Origin: an uncultured Ectothiorhodospiraceae bacterium
Lineage (GTDB): Bacteria; Pseudomonadota; Gammaproteobacteria; S012-40
Length of the DNA stretch: 42,808 nt
Assembly (NCBI GenBank): GCA_945787715.1
Contig: CALZJE010000022.1
Location: forward strand, 1-42,808
Direction: 5' to 3'
Position 1 is the first letter of the stretch. Every line of letters starts with the position of its first letter. Made by a program: the position numbers and the translations under genes. Positions 1 to 8,898 of the stretch are shown piece by piece. The notes below the pieces were generated by a model. The model saw only the letters and a list, made by a program, of their open reading frames with translations. It was not told the DNA's origin and ran no database searches.

Positions 1-34
1 TTTATTTTCTATTAATTTATTAACTGGAGTTTTA

Positions 35-331
35 ATGAGTCACTCAAACGGTAACTATGGCATTCACTGTAACTCATGTCACTATGAAGGGCCTGGAAAA
101 ACAAACAGTTCTACAGCTTTTATCATCTTCATGGTCATTCTTTGTGCATCCGCCTACTTTTTACCATTTATCATTGTTGCGCTTGTATATATGGGATGGC
201 TTATTGCTCGTCCAGTCAAGTATAAGTGCCCAAAATGTAACTCAGAAAACTGTATCCCATTAACGGAAGAACAAGCAATCGCACTTTCTGAGACACAAAA
301 AACGCCCAATATTGATGAATCGGTAAAATAG
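35..331 (+). CDS. Small zinc-ribbon membrane protein
   Basis: A 98-residue protein whose function I do not recognise. Two CxxC pairs, HCNSC near residues 11-15 and KCPKC near 64-68, flank a hydrophobic stretch at about residues 28-58 that should form one or two membrane segments. The four cysteines could bind one zinc ion if the hydrophobic part is a hairpin that brings the pairs together on the same side. The start is supported by CTGGAG at 24-29, five bases before the ATG. A protein of the same layout (CxxC-Y-E-G, hydrophobic hairpin, KCPxC) lies at 31449-31781, so the two look like paralogs. The cysteine pattern and hydrophobicity are seen; zinc binding is inferred. Confidence 0.7.
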   Translation: MSHSNGNYGIHCNSCHYEGPGKTNSSTAFIIFMVILCASAYFLPFIIVALVYMGWLIARPVKYKCPKCNSENCIPLTEEQAIALSETQKTPNIDESVK

Positions 332-498
332 CAGACATTGATCGTATTTTAATCTAGCTAATAAATTTACCTTAATTTTTTACAAAGGTATTGACGAATC
401 ATTACCACTGATGTGGAATGTGAACTTAATCTGGAAAACCCAAACAATCTGGTTTTCATATCTGTAGGCCAACGAATTACGCTTGAGGGAGGCTAATC

Positions 499-855
499 GT
501 GAACTCTAAACTTACTGCAATCTTTCTAATTGTTATCGCAACCACTTTTTTTAGCAGTCAAATTTTTGCTGCAAAAGTGAACTTAAATGGCGCAAACTGG
601 CTCGGTCATTTAAAGCTCGATAAATCACAACTAAATTCAATTAAAACGGCATTTGAAAAGGCATTGAATGCGCCAATCGATGCTGAACAACAATGCGGTG
701 AAGTTCGCTCAGATTGTATTGTTCGTGCAGCTCGCGAATGGAAAGTCGAAGGTGATACGTACCGTGAAATGGTGATCAATATTCACACTATCGGCCACGC
801 TTCGCGCGCTGTTGGTCAAAGCAAAGGAAAATGGCCCGCTGTTGCTGCAAACTAA
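499..855 (+). CDS. Small exported protein of unknown function
   Basis: A 118-residue protein beginning at GTG, with a strong ribosome site GGGAGG at 487-492 about six bases upstream. Residues 1-24 form a typical Sec signal peptide ending in IFAA, so the mature protein of about 94 residues is probably periplasmic. It has two cysteines (CGEVRSDC) spaced for a possible disulphide, and an alternating charged and helical pattern. A 7-base inverted repeat (434-440 with 451-457) lies in the leader. I do not recognise the family. It stands alone, with a non-coding stretch on each side. Confidence 0.65.
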   Translation: MNSKLTAIFLIVIATTFFSSQIFAAKVNLNGANWLGHLKLDKSQLNSIKTAFEKALNAPIDAEQQCGEVRSDCIVRAAREWKVEGDTYREMVINIHTIGHASRAVGQSKGKWPAVAAN

Positions 856-1207
856 AGCTCAGGTAAAATAAGGTTACTCGCGAGCAGATTTACATGTGTT
901 TTATAAACTACTCTTGTGGCTTTGTAGAGAATCAGAAAAAGGATAAAACTCTATAAACGGGAGGGGGGTCGCAAGCGCATTCTGAAACAATTGAATGTAA
1001 GCTGCTCGCTTTTACCTTGCAAATCTATACTCACTTCTCAAGTTCCAGTTAAGTATGCCATTAAAAAAGTAGGAAGTAGGTGAATTTTCTAAAACATTAA
1101 AGGTAATTTACCGTATACTACGTGTATATAAAGTATATGCAAATTATGCGTGGCCAGTGAATTAACTCTCTTGCCACAAAACACGAATTACCCATGAAGT
1201 TAAAACA
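856..1207. other. Non-coding stretch before DAHP synthase
   Basis: No convincing reading frame was found. The right half should hold the promoter of the DAHP synthase gene. It contains an 11-base palindrome, GGTAATTTACC, at 1102-1112, followed by an AT-rich run with repeated GTATA. I could not fix -35 and -10 boxes. A G-run near 961-967 is the only GC-rich patch. Confidence 0.4.
1102..1112. promoter_or_regulatory. Palindrome upstream of DAHP synthase, possible operator
   Basis: GGTAATTTACC is a perfect odd palindrome about 95 bases upstream of the DAHP synthase start. Genes of this family are often repressed by aromatic-amino-acid regulators (TyrR, TrpR), but this site does not match the TyrR box TGTAAA-N6-TTTACA. 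The regulator is therefore unknown and the role is inferred from position only. Confidence 0.2.
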
Positions 1208-2281
1208 ATGCCCGATACACCAATAAGCAATTTAAACGTCGAATCTCAAGATCTTCTTCCAACACCTGCACAAATTAAAATCGATCTTCCTTTAGCGAAC
1301 GATGTTGAAAATACCGTCCTTGAAGGTCGGCATACTGTCCAAAACATACTCGACCACAAAGATCATAGACTTTTTATCGTTGTTGGCCCATGCTCAATTC
1401 ACGATACTGAAGCAGCCATTGAGTACGCCAAAAAATTAAAAGTGCTCGCCGATGAATTAAAGGATACGCTATACATAGTTATGCGTGTCTATTTCGAAAA
1501 GCCCAGAACAACCGTAGGCTGGAAAGGATTGATAAATGATCCAAAAATGGATGACTCGTTCCATATCGAACAAGGACTTCACACTGCCAGGCAACTACTG
1601 ATTGATTTGGCCAATCTCGGACTACCAACGGCAACGGAAGCACTCGATCCAATCTCACCGCAATATATATCTGACTTGATAACATGGACAGCAATTGGCG
1701 CACGTACTACTGAATCTCAGACTCACCGAGAAATGGCCAGTGGATTATCTACACCGATTGGATTTAAAAACGGGACTGATGGTAGTTTGGATGTCGCGAT
1801 AAATGCCTTACACTCAGCTGCTGAAAAACACCACTTCCTGGGAATAAATCAACAAGGCCAATGTGCCGTATTTCATACTCGTGGTAATCAATATGGCCAC
1901 GTTGTTCTACGTGGTGGTGGTGGAAATACCAATTATAGTGCTGCCGACATTCAACAATGCGAAGAACAGCTGGTAAAGGCCAAATTACCAATGAATATCT
2001 CTGTTGACTGTAGCCACGGCAATTCAAGTAAAAAGCCGGAACTCCAATCAGTTGTCGTCGATGAATGTGTTAAACAAATCGTTAATGGTAATCAATCAAT
2101 TGTGTCGCTCATGTTAGAAAGTAATCTCAATTGGGGCAACCAATCAATTCCTGAAGATTTGTCTCAACTAAAATACGGTGTATCGGTAACTGATGCTTGT
2201 ATCGATTGGGAAACAACTGAAAAAACATTACGTGATGCGAGTGAGAAATTAAAAAATATTCTACCTACTCGCTTTAACTAA
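1208..2281 (+). CDS. aroF: 3-deoxy-7-phosphoheptulonate (DAHP) synthase, class I
   Basis: Catalyses the first step of the shikimate pathway, condensing phosphoenolpyruvate with erythrose 4-phosphate. At 357 residues it has the usual length of the E. coli AroF/G/H type. Visible family motifs are GPCSIHD (about residue 61), RVYFEKPRTTVGWKG (about 94), GARTTESQTHRE, GFKNGTDGS and DCSHGNSSK, which include the PEP- and metal-binding residues. Segments such as ATEALDP, HREMASGL and YGVSVTDACI read closer to AroF/AroH than to AroG as I recall them. The isozyme letter is therefore tentative and the feedback amino acid cannot be told. rlmKL begins 24 bases after the stop and is probably cotranscribed. 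Confidence 0.93.
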   Translation: MPDTPISNLNVESQDLLPTPAQIKIDLPLANDVENTVLEGRHTVQNILDHKDHRLFIVVGPCSIHDTEAAIEYAKKLKVLADELKDTLYIVMRVYFEKPRTTVGWKGLINDPKMDDSFHIEQGLHTARQLLIDLANLGLPTATEALDPISPQYISDLITWTAIGARTTESQTHREMASGLSTPIGFKNGTDGSLDVAINALHSAAEKHHFLGINQQGQCAVFHTRGNQYGHVVLRGGGGNTNYSAADIQQCEEQLVKAKLPMNISVDCSHGNSSKKPELQSVVVDECVKQIVNGNQSIVSLMLESNLNWGNQSIPEDLSQLKYGVSVTDACIDWETTEKTLRDASEKLKNILPTRFN

Positions 2282-2305
2282 TACCTCCTACATCAGGATC
2301 TCTCT

Positions 2306-4477
2306 ATGCCGGAAGCACGTTTTCCTCTTTTTGCGACGACTGCCAAAGGGCTTGAGGATCTCCTAAGCCTTGAATTTCAATCAATAGGCATTGAAGACTT
2401 TACCCAAAGCAAAGGTGGCGTCCACTTTAGCGCTACAATCGAAGAAGCACTAAGAATTTGTTTGTGGTCACGTATTGCAAACCGCGTTCTTCTACAAATA
2501 AAACAATTTGATGCTGATACTGAAGAAGCACTTTATAACGAAGTGTACGCCATAAATTGGCAAGATTACTTCGATCACACCAGTAGTTTTGCCATTGACT
2601 GTAATTTGCAGCACTCCCATTTAAATCATAGCCAATACGCAGCGTTAAAAACAAAAGATGCCATCGTCGATCAGTTTAGAGAAACAACAGGCGAACGTCC
2701 TAACGTAGAAACGAAACAACCTGATATTCAACTCAATCTCTACATCAATAACAATAAAGCCACACTGAGTTTGGATTTGTCGGGCGATAGCCTGCACAAA
2801 CGTGGTTATCGCAAGATTGGTGAACACGCGCCTTTAAAAGAAAATCTTGCCGCTGCTATCCTTATGCGTAGCCAGTGGCACAAGAAATCGGCTGAAGGAA
2901 AACCTTTTGTCGATCCCATGTGTGGCTCCGGGACTCTGGTGATAGAAGCTGCGATGATGGCCGGAGATATTGCACCAGGCATTCTCAAAGAACATTGGGG
3001 GTTTTATGAATGGCGCGATTTTGACAGTGCCGTTTGGCAAAAACTCATTGATGAAGCGCTAGAAAGAAGAGAACAGGGGTTGAAAAACTTACCCTCTATT
3101 ACCGGTTACGATCTAAGTGTACATGCTATTCGTGCTGCGACTCTCAATGTAGCTGCAGCCGGATTAACAGACTATATCCACCTCGAAAAAAGAGACATTA
3201 GCGAAGCAACACCACGTAAACAGGATGATAAAGGCATTATCGTTGTTAACCCCCCATACGGGCAACGTATCAGTAACAAACCAGAAGTCTTCGAACTCTA
3301 TAATACACTTGGCGAACAATTTAAAAAGCAATTTTTAGGTTGGGATGTCTCGGTCTTTACGGATAGTTTAGAGCTGGGAAAGAAAATTCCTTTACGCGCC
3401 AGAAAAATTCATAGCCTCTACAATGGCGCATTGGAATGTAAATTATTACACTTCCAAATCGATCCGAAATTTTATTTCGACACTAATCGAAAATTTCGCA
3501 CGGTTCCCATCGAACAACGCAGTGACAATGCAAAAATGTTTGAAAACCGCCTGGCAAAAAACGTCAAACATTTAAAGAAATGGGCAAAAAGAGAAAACAT
3601 CGATTGTTACCGAGTTTATGACGCAGACTTACCAGAATATGCACTTGCTATCGATCTCTATTATTCTCAAAAATTATTCATCAATGTTCAGGAATACGAA
3701 GCGCCAAAGACTATTGATCCTAAAATTGCAGCCCAAAGATTAAACGAAGCGTTAAGCATAATCATCGAATATTTTGACATTCCAACTGATCAACTATTTA
3801 TAAAAACCCGCAAGCAGCAAAAAGGTAAGCAACAATACGAAAAGCTGGATGATGAAATTGAATTTGAAGTTGCCCAGGAAGGTGGACATAAATTCTACGT
3901 TAACTTTGCAAATTATCTGGATACCGGTTTATTTCTGGATCACAGAATAACTCGCTCTTTGGTCCAATCAATGGCAAAAGGATGTCGCTTCCTCAATTTA
4001 TTTTCCTACACCAGTAGTGTATCTGTGTATGCCGCAAAAGGAGGTGCTCTAAGCACCACTAGCGTTGATATGTCGAATACCTATATAGACTGGTCTGCAA
4101 ATAACTTTGATTTAAACGATATGCATGACCCGGAGAAACACAAGCTAATACGAGCAAACTGCATTGAGTGGCTGAAGCTACAAAACGATAAATACGATCT
4201 CATCTTTATCGATCCTCCGAGTTTTTCAAACTCAAAAAAAATGCAGGATAGTTTTTCGATTCAGCGAGATCATATTTCACTATTAACTGATGCGCTTGCA
4301 TTGCTGTCGGATAATGGCAAACTGATTTTTTCTAATAACCTACGTAACTTTAAGCTCGAAGAATCTGCATTCGCTGATTACAATGTCGAGAATATCACGG
4401 AAAAAACGATTCCCGAAGATTTTAAGCGAAATAAGAAGATCCACAATTGCTGGATTTTCAATAAAAAATCCGAGTAA
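2306..4477 (+). CDS. rlmKL: Bifunctional 23S rRNA methyltransferase RlmKL (m2G2445 / m7G2069)
   Basis: A 723-residue fusion, close to the about 702 residues of the E. coli enzyme, acting in the cytosol on 23S rRNA during large-subunit assembly. An N-terminal THUMP region (about 1-160) is followed by the RlmL methyltransferase, with the SAM motif DPMCGSGT near residue 210 and the catalytic motif NPPYG near 315. The RlmK half has the SAM loop FLNLFSYTSS near 565 and the motif DPPSFSNSKK near 637. The ATG at 2306 is preceded by AGGA at 2295-2298. It lies just downstream of DAHP synthase. Nothing is broken or missing. Confidence 0.96.
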   Translation: MPEARFPLFATTAKGLEDLLSLEFQSIGIEDFTQSKGGVHFSATIEEALRICLWSRIANRVLLQIKQFDADTEEALYNEVYAINWQDYFDHTSSFAIDCNLQHSHLNHSQYAALKTKDAIVDQFRETTGERPNVETKQPDIQLNLYINNNKATLSLDLSGDSLHKRGYRKIGEHAPLKENLAAAILMRSQWHKKSAEGKPFVDPMCGSGTLVIEAAMMAGDIAPGILKEHWGFYEWRDFDSAVWQKLIDEALERREQGLKNLPSITGYDLSVHAIRAATLNVAAAGLTDYIHLEKRDISEATPRKQDDKGIIVVNPPYGQRISNKPEVFELYNTLGEQFKKQFLGWDVSVFTDSLELGKKIPLRARKIHSLYNGALECKLLHFQIDPKFYFDTNRKFRTVPIEQRSDNAKMFENRLAKNVKHLKKWAKRENIDCYRVYDADLPEYALAIDLYYSQKLFINVQEYEAPKTIDPKIAAQRLNEALSIIIEYFDIPTDQLFIKTRKQQKGKQQYEKLDDEIEFEVAQEGGHKFYVNFANYLDTGLFLDHRITRSLVQSMAKGCRFLNLFSYTSSVSVYAAKGGALSTTSVDMSNTYIDWSANNFDLNDMHDPEKHKLIRANCIEWLKLQNDKYDLIFIDPPSFSNSKKMQDSFSIQRDHISLLTDALALLSDNGKLIFSNNLRNFKLEESAFADYNVENITEKTIPEDFKRNKKIHNCWIFNKKSE

Positions 4478-4543
4478 ATATTTTTACCTGCTCGTCATTC
4501 TCTAGTATCATCCTTAACATCAATTATTCGCCAGGTATAAATA

Positions 4544-4714
4544 ATGAACAGTGATGACCCGAATGAAATGACCTTAAATATGCCTTCTACTTGGGATAAT
4601 TTTGGTCAATGGTTGATCTATGGAATCGTAGCAGCAATAGTTATTGTTGTGCTCATTTTTATGTTTAAATTACTTTTCCCTAGCAACAACAAAAATGATG
4701 AAGACAAAGACTAA
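4544..4714 (+). CDS. Small single-pass membrane protein (56 residues)
   Basis: A short reading frame from ATG at 4544 to TAA at 4712-4714. It encodes a polar, acidic N-terminus (DDPNEMT), one strongly hydrophobic segment at about residues 25-46 (IYGIVAAIVIVVLIFMF), and a short charged tail rich in Asn, Asp and Lys. The layout suits a single-pass membrane protein with its charged tail in the cytosol. It lies 66 bases after rlmKL and converges with the PrcB-like gene. No strong ribosome site is seen (CCAGG at 4531-4535 is the best). The function is unknown and it could be missed by automatic calling. Confidence 0.5.
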   Translation: MNSDDPNEMTLNMPSTWDNFGQWLIYGIVAAIVIVVLIFMFKLLFPSNNKNDEDKD

Positions 4715-4725
4715 TATTTAGTCAA

Positions 4726-5223
4726 TCATCGACAGTTGTGATATTGCAGCTCTTCAACTATCAGCAGATTTTTATGTGTTGCAATATAAGAAAATTGAAA
4801 GGGATTAGTCAATGCCTGGAATAACATGCAACTTGGGGAAGGATTAGTTATCACAACCTTCACTACAACATGTTTCTCATGCTCCTCTACCGCCGATACT
4901 GCAACGGAAAATCCTCCCGTATTACGTTGCCCAACATCTAGCAACAACACTCTCCCTTTTTCAAAATCCACTGCTTTAGCCGGATCTCTGGTGTAAGTTG
5001 CCAATATTTTTTTATAATCTACTTCCGAGTTTATAACTTTTATTGTTTTTGATGATAACCGGCCATCTACAATAAAAAGGCCTTTATGTAACTCTTCAAA
5101 ACCTAATTTTGTATCATGAATTATCAACTGACCAGATACCACGGCTGCATTTGATACATTTGCTAATAAGAATAAAATAACACCAACTATATTCCTGATC
5201 ACCAACAAATCGAGTTTTTTCAT
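4726..5223 (-). CDS. Exported PrcB-like domain protein
   Basis: A 165-residue protein with an N-terminal signal peptide (hydrophobic about residues 9-26, ending NVSNAA). The C-terminal half has the pattern of the PrcB_C family: VLLLDVGQRNTGGFSV, an acidic loop, then VVVKVVITNPSPSC and FSYIATHKNLL. PrcB was described as a protease-complex subunit in Treponema, and many proteobacterial relatives are uncharacterised small periplasmic proteins. The gene stands alone and converges on the small membrane protein with 11 bases between stops. The family call is by motif memory, and no specific function can be given. Confidence 0.65.
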   Translation of the reverse strand: MKKLDLLVIRNIVGVILFLLANVSNAAVVSGQLIIHDTKLGFEELHKGLFIVDGRLSSKTIKVINSEVDYKKILATYTRDPAKAVDFEKGRVLLLDVGQRNTGGFSVAVSAVEEHEKHVVVKVVITNPSPSCMLFQALTNPFQFSYIATHKNLLIVEELQYHNCR

Positions 5224-5478
5224 AAGACATCCATTGCTAACAAATTCAACCAGCTTTTACGTCTAGACGGACGTTTTAACCATTTATGTTAATTTACAAA
5301 CTGAGGGATTATAATCAAAATAATGATCCCAAGCACAATCTCACAACATACATTCTGCATTAATGAGGCCTATTCCATAATTGCGACGACAAACCTTAGT
5401 TATCTTCTGCAGCTAGAAAGCAATATAAAAGCAACGTTAAAACATTAAACATAAAATTCATACGGAAAACGTTAACGA

Positions 5479-6372
5479 ATGATAAATAATAATCAAAATA
5501 TTGGCTATATTGGTCTCGGACTAATGGGGCAACCCGTAGCATTAAACCTGATTAAAGCGGGTCATCAAATAAACATCTACGCTCGAAATCCGGATAATGC
5601 GAGATCACTAATTGACGCTGGTGCTAATTTTTTTGACACACCAAAAGCACTAGCGTCAAATTCCGACATCATATTCACTAACGTTTCAAACACATCGGAT
5701 GTAGAAGAAGTTGTATTGGGTGACAACGGAATTATTCACGGTGCAAAACCTGGCGCCATTGTTATCGACATGAGCACCATATCCCCGAGCGCTACAAGAG
5801 ATATCGCCAAACAACTTACATCAAAGCAGATCGATATGTTAGACGCACCGGTATCGGGCGGCCCACAAGGTGCTCAGAAAGGCACACTATCAATCATGGT
5901 CGGAGGTAAAAAGACTGTCTTCGATAAAGTGCTACCTGTTTTAGACGTGATTGGGGGAAACATCGTCTATATAGGTGATCACGGCGCAGGCCAAGTAACA
6001 AAAGCTTGCAACCAAATCATTGTCTCCCAAACTATCACTGCAATCAGTGAGGCATTCATACTCGCAAAAGCATCAGGCGTTGATCCAGTAAAAGTTCGAC
6101 AAGCCTTGCTAGGAGGATTTGCCGGTAGCTCGATTCTTGAAATACATGGCCAACGAATGTTGGACCATAAATTTATACCCGGCTTTAAAACAAAGCTTCA
6201 TCACAAAGATATGCATATTGTTATTGATGCTGCTAAAGAGCTGGGATTATCATTACCAGGCACTGAAACTGTAACACATTATTTAGATGAACTTATGAAG
6301 GAAAATCATAGTGAGCTGGATTCGTCCGCGTTATTGTTAGTGCTTGAAAAGATCATTGGAACTAAAATCTAA
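5479..6372 (+). CDS. glxR: 2-hydroxy-3-oxopropionate (tartronate semialdehyde) reductase family, GlxR/GarR-like
   Basis: A 297-residue beta-hydroxyacid dehydrogenase of normal length. The N-terminal Rossmann fold shows GYIGLGLMGQP (dinucleotide-binding glycines). The substrate signature DAPVSGGPQGAQKGT lies near residue 122 and the catalytic lysine is in GAGQVTKACNQI near residue 174. The C-terminal half (VRQALLGGFAGSSILEIHGQRM, here cited only by its ends) reads closer to GlxR than to GarR or 3-hydroxyisobutyrate dehydrogenase. It would reduce tartronate semialdehyde to glycerate with NAD(P)H, but no glyoxylate carboligase or glycerate kinase gene lies nearby. Substrate is thus inferred only from similarity. 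The ribosome site is weak (GGAAA at 5464). Confidence 0.8.
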   Translation: MINNNQNIGYIGLGLMGQPVALNLIKAGHQINIYARNPDNARSLIDAGANFFDTPKALASNSDIIFTNVSNTSDVEEVVLGDNGIIHGAKPGAIVIDMSTISPSATRDIAKQLTSKQIDMLDAPVSGGPQGAQKGTLSIMVGGKKTVFDKVLPVLDVIGGNIVYIGDHGAGQVTKACNQIIVSQTITAISEAFILAKASGVDPVKVRQALLGGFAGSSILEIHGQRMLDHKFIPGFKTKLHHKDMHIVIDAAKELGLSLPGTETVTHYLDELMKENHSELDSSALLLVLEKIIGTKI

Positions 6373-6478
6373 TGATCTTTACCTCAATGAGCTTACTCAC
6401 TAGCTTTAATCACAATATAGAAATCCACTTGGTCAGAGAAGAGTTATAGCACGCAAAATATCGATTATTTATCCTTAA

Positions 6479-7015
6479 TCAATCCACAGCTTCTACCAAC
6501 TCCTCCCTGAGTATGGAATAGACTAATTGGTCTAAAATAATGCCGTTTTTGTAAACACTTTTTCTCAAACAACCTTCAAAAGTAAATCCATTTTTTTCAA
6601 GCACTCTAACGGAAGCTGCATTGTTACTAAAAACACCAGTAAAAATTCGCTCAATATCAAATGTTTTGAATGAGTAACTTTTTACTTCATGCAATGCTGA
6701 TGTTGCAATTCCGTTTCCCCAGTAGTCTTCAGATATCCAGTATCCAATCTCAGCAGATTTAGAAAACACGTCATCTAAAAGATTAAATCCAATCCCACCG
6801 ATAACCTCATTATGGTATGTAATTGCAAAATCGGTTTTTGAGCGTTCATTTATTGCTCGTTCTATCCACATCTCAGCCGCTTCTTCAGTGAATGGATAGG
6901 GAAAAGCGTCTCTTAAGTTTTTTGCAATATTTGGGTTATTTGCATGTCTCACAAAGGATTTCACGTCTGAATCCTGAAAATTCCGTAGAGCGTATTTACC
7001 AATATTTTTTTGCAT
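6479..7015 (-). CDS. GNAT family N-acetyltransferase (RimJ/RimL type)
   Basis: A 178-residue acetyltransferase of the RimJ/RimL branch, which transfers acetyl from acetyl-CoA to an amine. The acetyl-CoA pyrophosphate loop is YWGNGIATSAL (about residues 98-108), preceded by the strand motif EIGYWI. The C-terminal motif NNAASVRVLEKNGF is typical of the branch. There is no signal peptide, so it acts in the cytosol. It stands alone between the dehydrogenase (convergent) and a long non-coding stretch. The substrate cannot be told; these enzymes acetylate ribosomal proteins, other proteins or small amines. Confidence 0.85.
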   Translation of the reverse strand: MQKNIGKYALRNFQDSDVKSFVRHANNPNIAKNLRDAFPYPFTEEAAEMWIERAINERSKTDFAITYHNEVIGGIGFNLLDDVFSKSAEIGYWISEDYWGNGIATSALHEVKSYSFKTFDIERIFTGVFSNNAASVRVLEKNGFTFEGCLRKSVYKNGIILDQLVYSILREELVEAVD

Positions 7016-7941
7016 AAAATTTTATCTAGACTCCAAATCTGGGTTTCAGTAACTGCTCGTTCTCCGGGGTTGTCCGACAATAGGAACTGACTGGTTTTTG
7101 TTCCCACTGCATCGAATTATACTTACCAATAACTTCTCTTAAACCTAGATAAATCAGTTGGACGCGAGATTAGAGTGCAAACAGTTGGTTTGATTAGCGT
7201 AATGAAAAGTTTTGCGTTCACCTGGTTGGTGAATCAAATACTTTTCATATAGCTAAGTAAATCAAATGATTGTGCTATAAATCGTGAATCAACTGATTAA
7301 TTTAGGTTAGACTACTATGGAAACAAACAATAAAAATATCTCCCCTAATATTGAACAAGAATTGAAATAAAAATGCAATGCACCTATCTTTGAATAACTT
7401 CGTTGTTATTGAGCCAATATGATGACTGTCATCATAAACTCCCAGAACAATTTATAATCCTAGAAAAATAGTTAGACGTTAATCTGATGACATTTAAATC
7501 AATCTGAGTGTCGACACATAAATCATTTTTATGCAAAAATTTTCAACCTATTGATAGTAGCAAAAGTAATCTCACACAGCTGATTACTTTTTAGCAAGAC
7601 GAATATCTAATTTACAAATTTTCTAATCGATCATTATCTAAATTTTTCCACACTCCGACATTGCCTGCTCCATATTTTAGTACAGTCGCTGTTAGCGTAT
7701 TTATTGTTCCTTAAATCTTCACCCTATCGGTGCCGATAATCTATACTATATTCATATCTGTATTGAAATGAAAAGAATGCGTTTTTTCCACTTACATAAT
7801 TAAGGCAGAAAAGAGAAATAAGGCTCGGGTATTAATAATTGTTTTGAAATTATTTACACTTTGACTAAAGTTAGTATCATATTCACACGACAAAAATAGA
7901 TAAATTCATTAACCGGCCCTGAGGGCAAAAGGAGTTGGACT
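7016..7941. other. Long non-coding stretch before the histone-like gene
   Basis: About 925 bases, AT-rich, with stops in all frames. A 16-codon frame at 7317 is too short to support. The right end holds a plausible promoter and a small hairpin for the downstream gene, listed separately. Nothing recognisable as a mobile element or RNA gene was found in the rest. Confidence 0.4.
7853..7880 (+). promoter_or_regulatory. Candidate sigma-70 promoter of the histone-like gene
   Basis: TTTACA at 7853-7858, 16 bases, then TATCAT at 7875-7880. This would start transcription near 7887, giving a leader of about 55 bases. The leader contains a perfect small hairpin GCCC-TGA-GGGC (7916-7926), four bases before the ribosome site GGAG at 7931-7934. 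Matches to the consensus are partial. Confidence 0.3.
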
Positions 7942-8640
7942 GTGGCAAAAAAAACTCAAGCTAAAAAGAAAGTTTCAGCGAAAGATTTAACAAAAGCGGT
8001 GTTTGGGGATTCACGGGAAATAGAGCGTGCCAAAAAAGCGATAGATAAGGCAAAAATGGCACTTAAAAAAGTGCAGACTAAAAGTGGTGCTAATAAAAAA
8101 GCCATTAAACAAAAAGAGACAACATTAAATAAAGCAACTAAAGCACTCGCAAAAAAGAAAACTCCAGCAGGAATTAGCGCTAAGAAAAAAGCAAAAGATG
8201 CTGTAGACACCGCAAAAAAGGCATTCAAAGTGGTAGAAAAATCAGTGAAAGATGCTGAAAAACTGCTTAAAGATCTCATATCTTCTCATGAAAATCTGGT
8301 AAAAAAACAAACTGATAAAGAACACGCAGTCATGGATTTTATCAATAAATGGGAAAAAGATTACGGTAAAAAACCGAAAAAAGTCGCTAAGAAAAAAGTG
8401 GCCACTAAAGCAAAACCTAAAAAGCCAAAACCTAAGGTAGAAAGCAAAGCTGAGGTCAAGGTGGAATCAAAATCGGCTGAAGTTGAAAGCAATCCAGCAG
8501 TTACACCAGTTGAACCAACAATGGAAGCGCCTCCTTTTGCTCACAAACCAACAATTATTGAAGAACACACAGAGATGCCTAGTTCTGTGTTTTCCAGCAT
8601 AGAGAGTAATGTTAATAAAAATAGTCCGGATAATAACTAA
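7942..8640 (+). CDS. Lys/Ala-rich histone H1-like protein
   Basis: A 232-residue, strongly basic, low-complexity protein starting at GTG, with GGAG seven bases upstream. Residues 1-135 are Lys/Ala-rich and helical, with coiled-coil-like spacing (AKKAIDKAKMALKK, KKAKDAVDTAKKAF). Residues 140-170 form a Lys/Pro tract (KKPKKVAKKKVATKAKPKKP). The last 60 residues turn acidic and Ser/Val/Pro-rich. The basic part resembles bacterial H1-like proteins such as AlgP or Hc1, so DNA or RNA binding is a reasonable inference, but such composition can arise independently. It is monocistronic and ends at a strong terminator. Confidence 0.7.
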   Translation: MAKKTQAKKKVSAKDLTKAVFGDSREIERAKKAIDKAKMALKKVQTKSGANKKAIKQKETTLNKATKALAKKKTPAGISAKKKAKDAVDTAKKAFKVVEKSVKDAEKLLKDLISSHENLVKKQTDKEHAVMDFINKWEKDYGKKPKKVAKKKVATKAKPKKPKPKVESKAEVKVESKSAEVESNPAVTPVEPTMEAPPFAHKPTIIEEHTEMPSSVFSSIESNVNKNSPDNN

Positions 8641-8710
8641 TGGTATTTTGAATGTTTTACAGCGTGAATGATCAAGTAGCTGGCACATTCAAACTGTAAA
8701 ATTCACCATA

Positions 8711-8744
8711 AAAAAGAGAGGTAAAGTTACCTCTCTTTTTTATT
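8711..8744. terminator. Strong, probably bidirectional terminator
   Basis: A perfect 14-base inverted repeat, AAAAAGAGAGGTAA (8711-8724) and TTACCTCTCTTTTT (8727-8740), with T-runs on both strands. It ends the histone-like gene and could also stop minus-strand transcription leaving the Ig-like lipoprotein gene. Confidence 0.85.
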
Positions 8745-8898
8745 AGGCGTTTACTCAATACTTCGTTTAAAACATCTACTGTTGGAGCTCTCGATAGCAT
8801 TTTCCCAACACAACTAAGAAATTACTCATCTATAAACGTATCTCCAGCTTACCTGAAGCCGTACACCATTCCCAATATAGTATTCTTCTCGTATATAC

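Noticed and set aside
1102-1112. A TyrR or TrpR box
   Set aside because: The palindrome GGTAATTTACC does not match either consensus, so the regulator is left unnamed.
7956-8279. Minus-strand frame opposite the histone-like gene
   Set aside because: Its Phe/Leu/Ala-rich translation is just the complement of a Lys/Ala-rich coding sequence.
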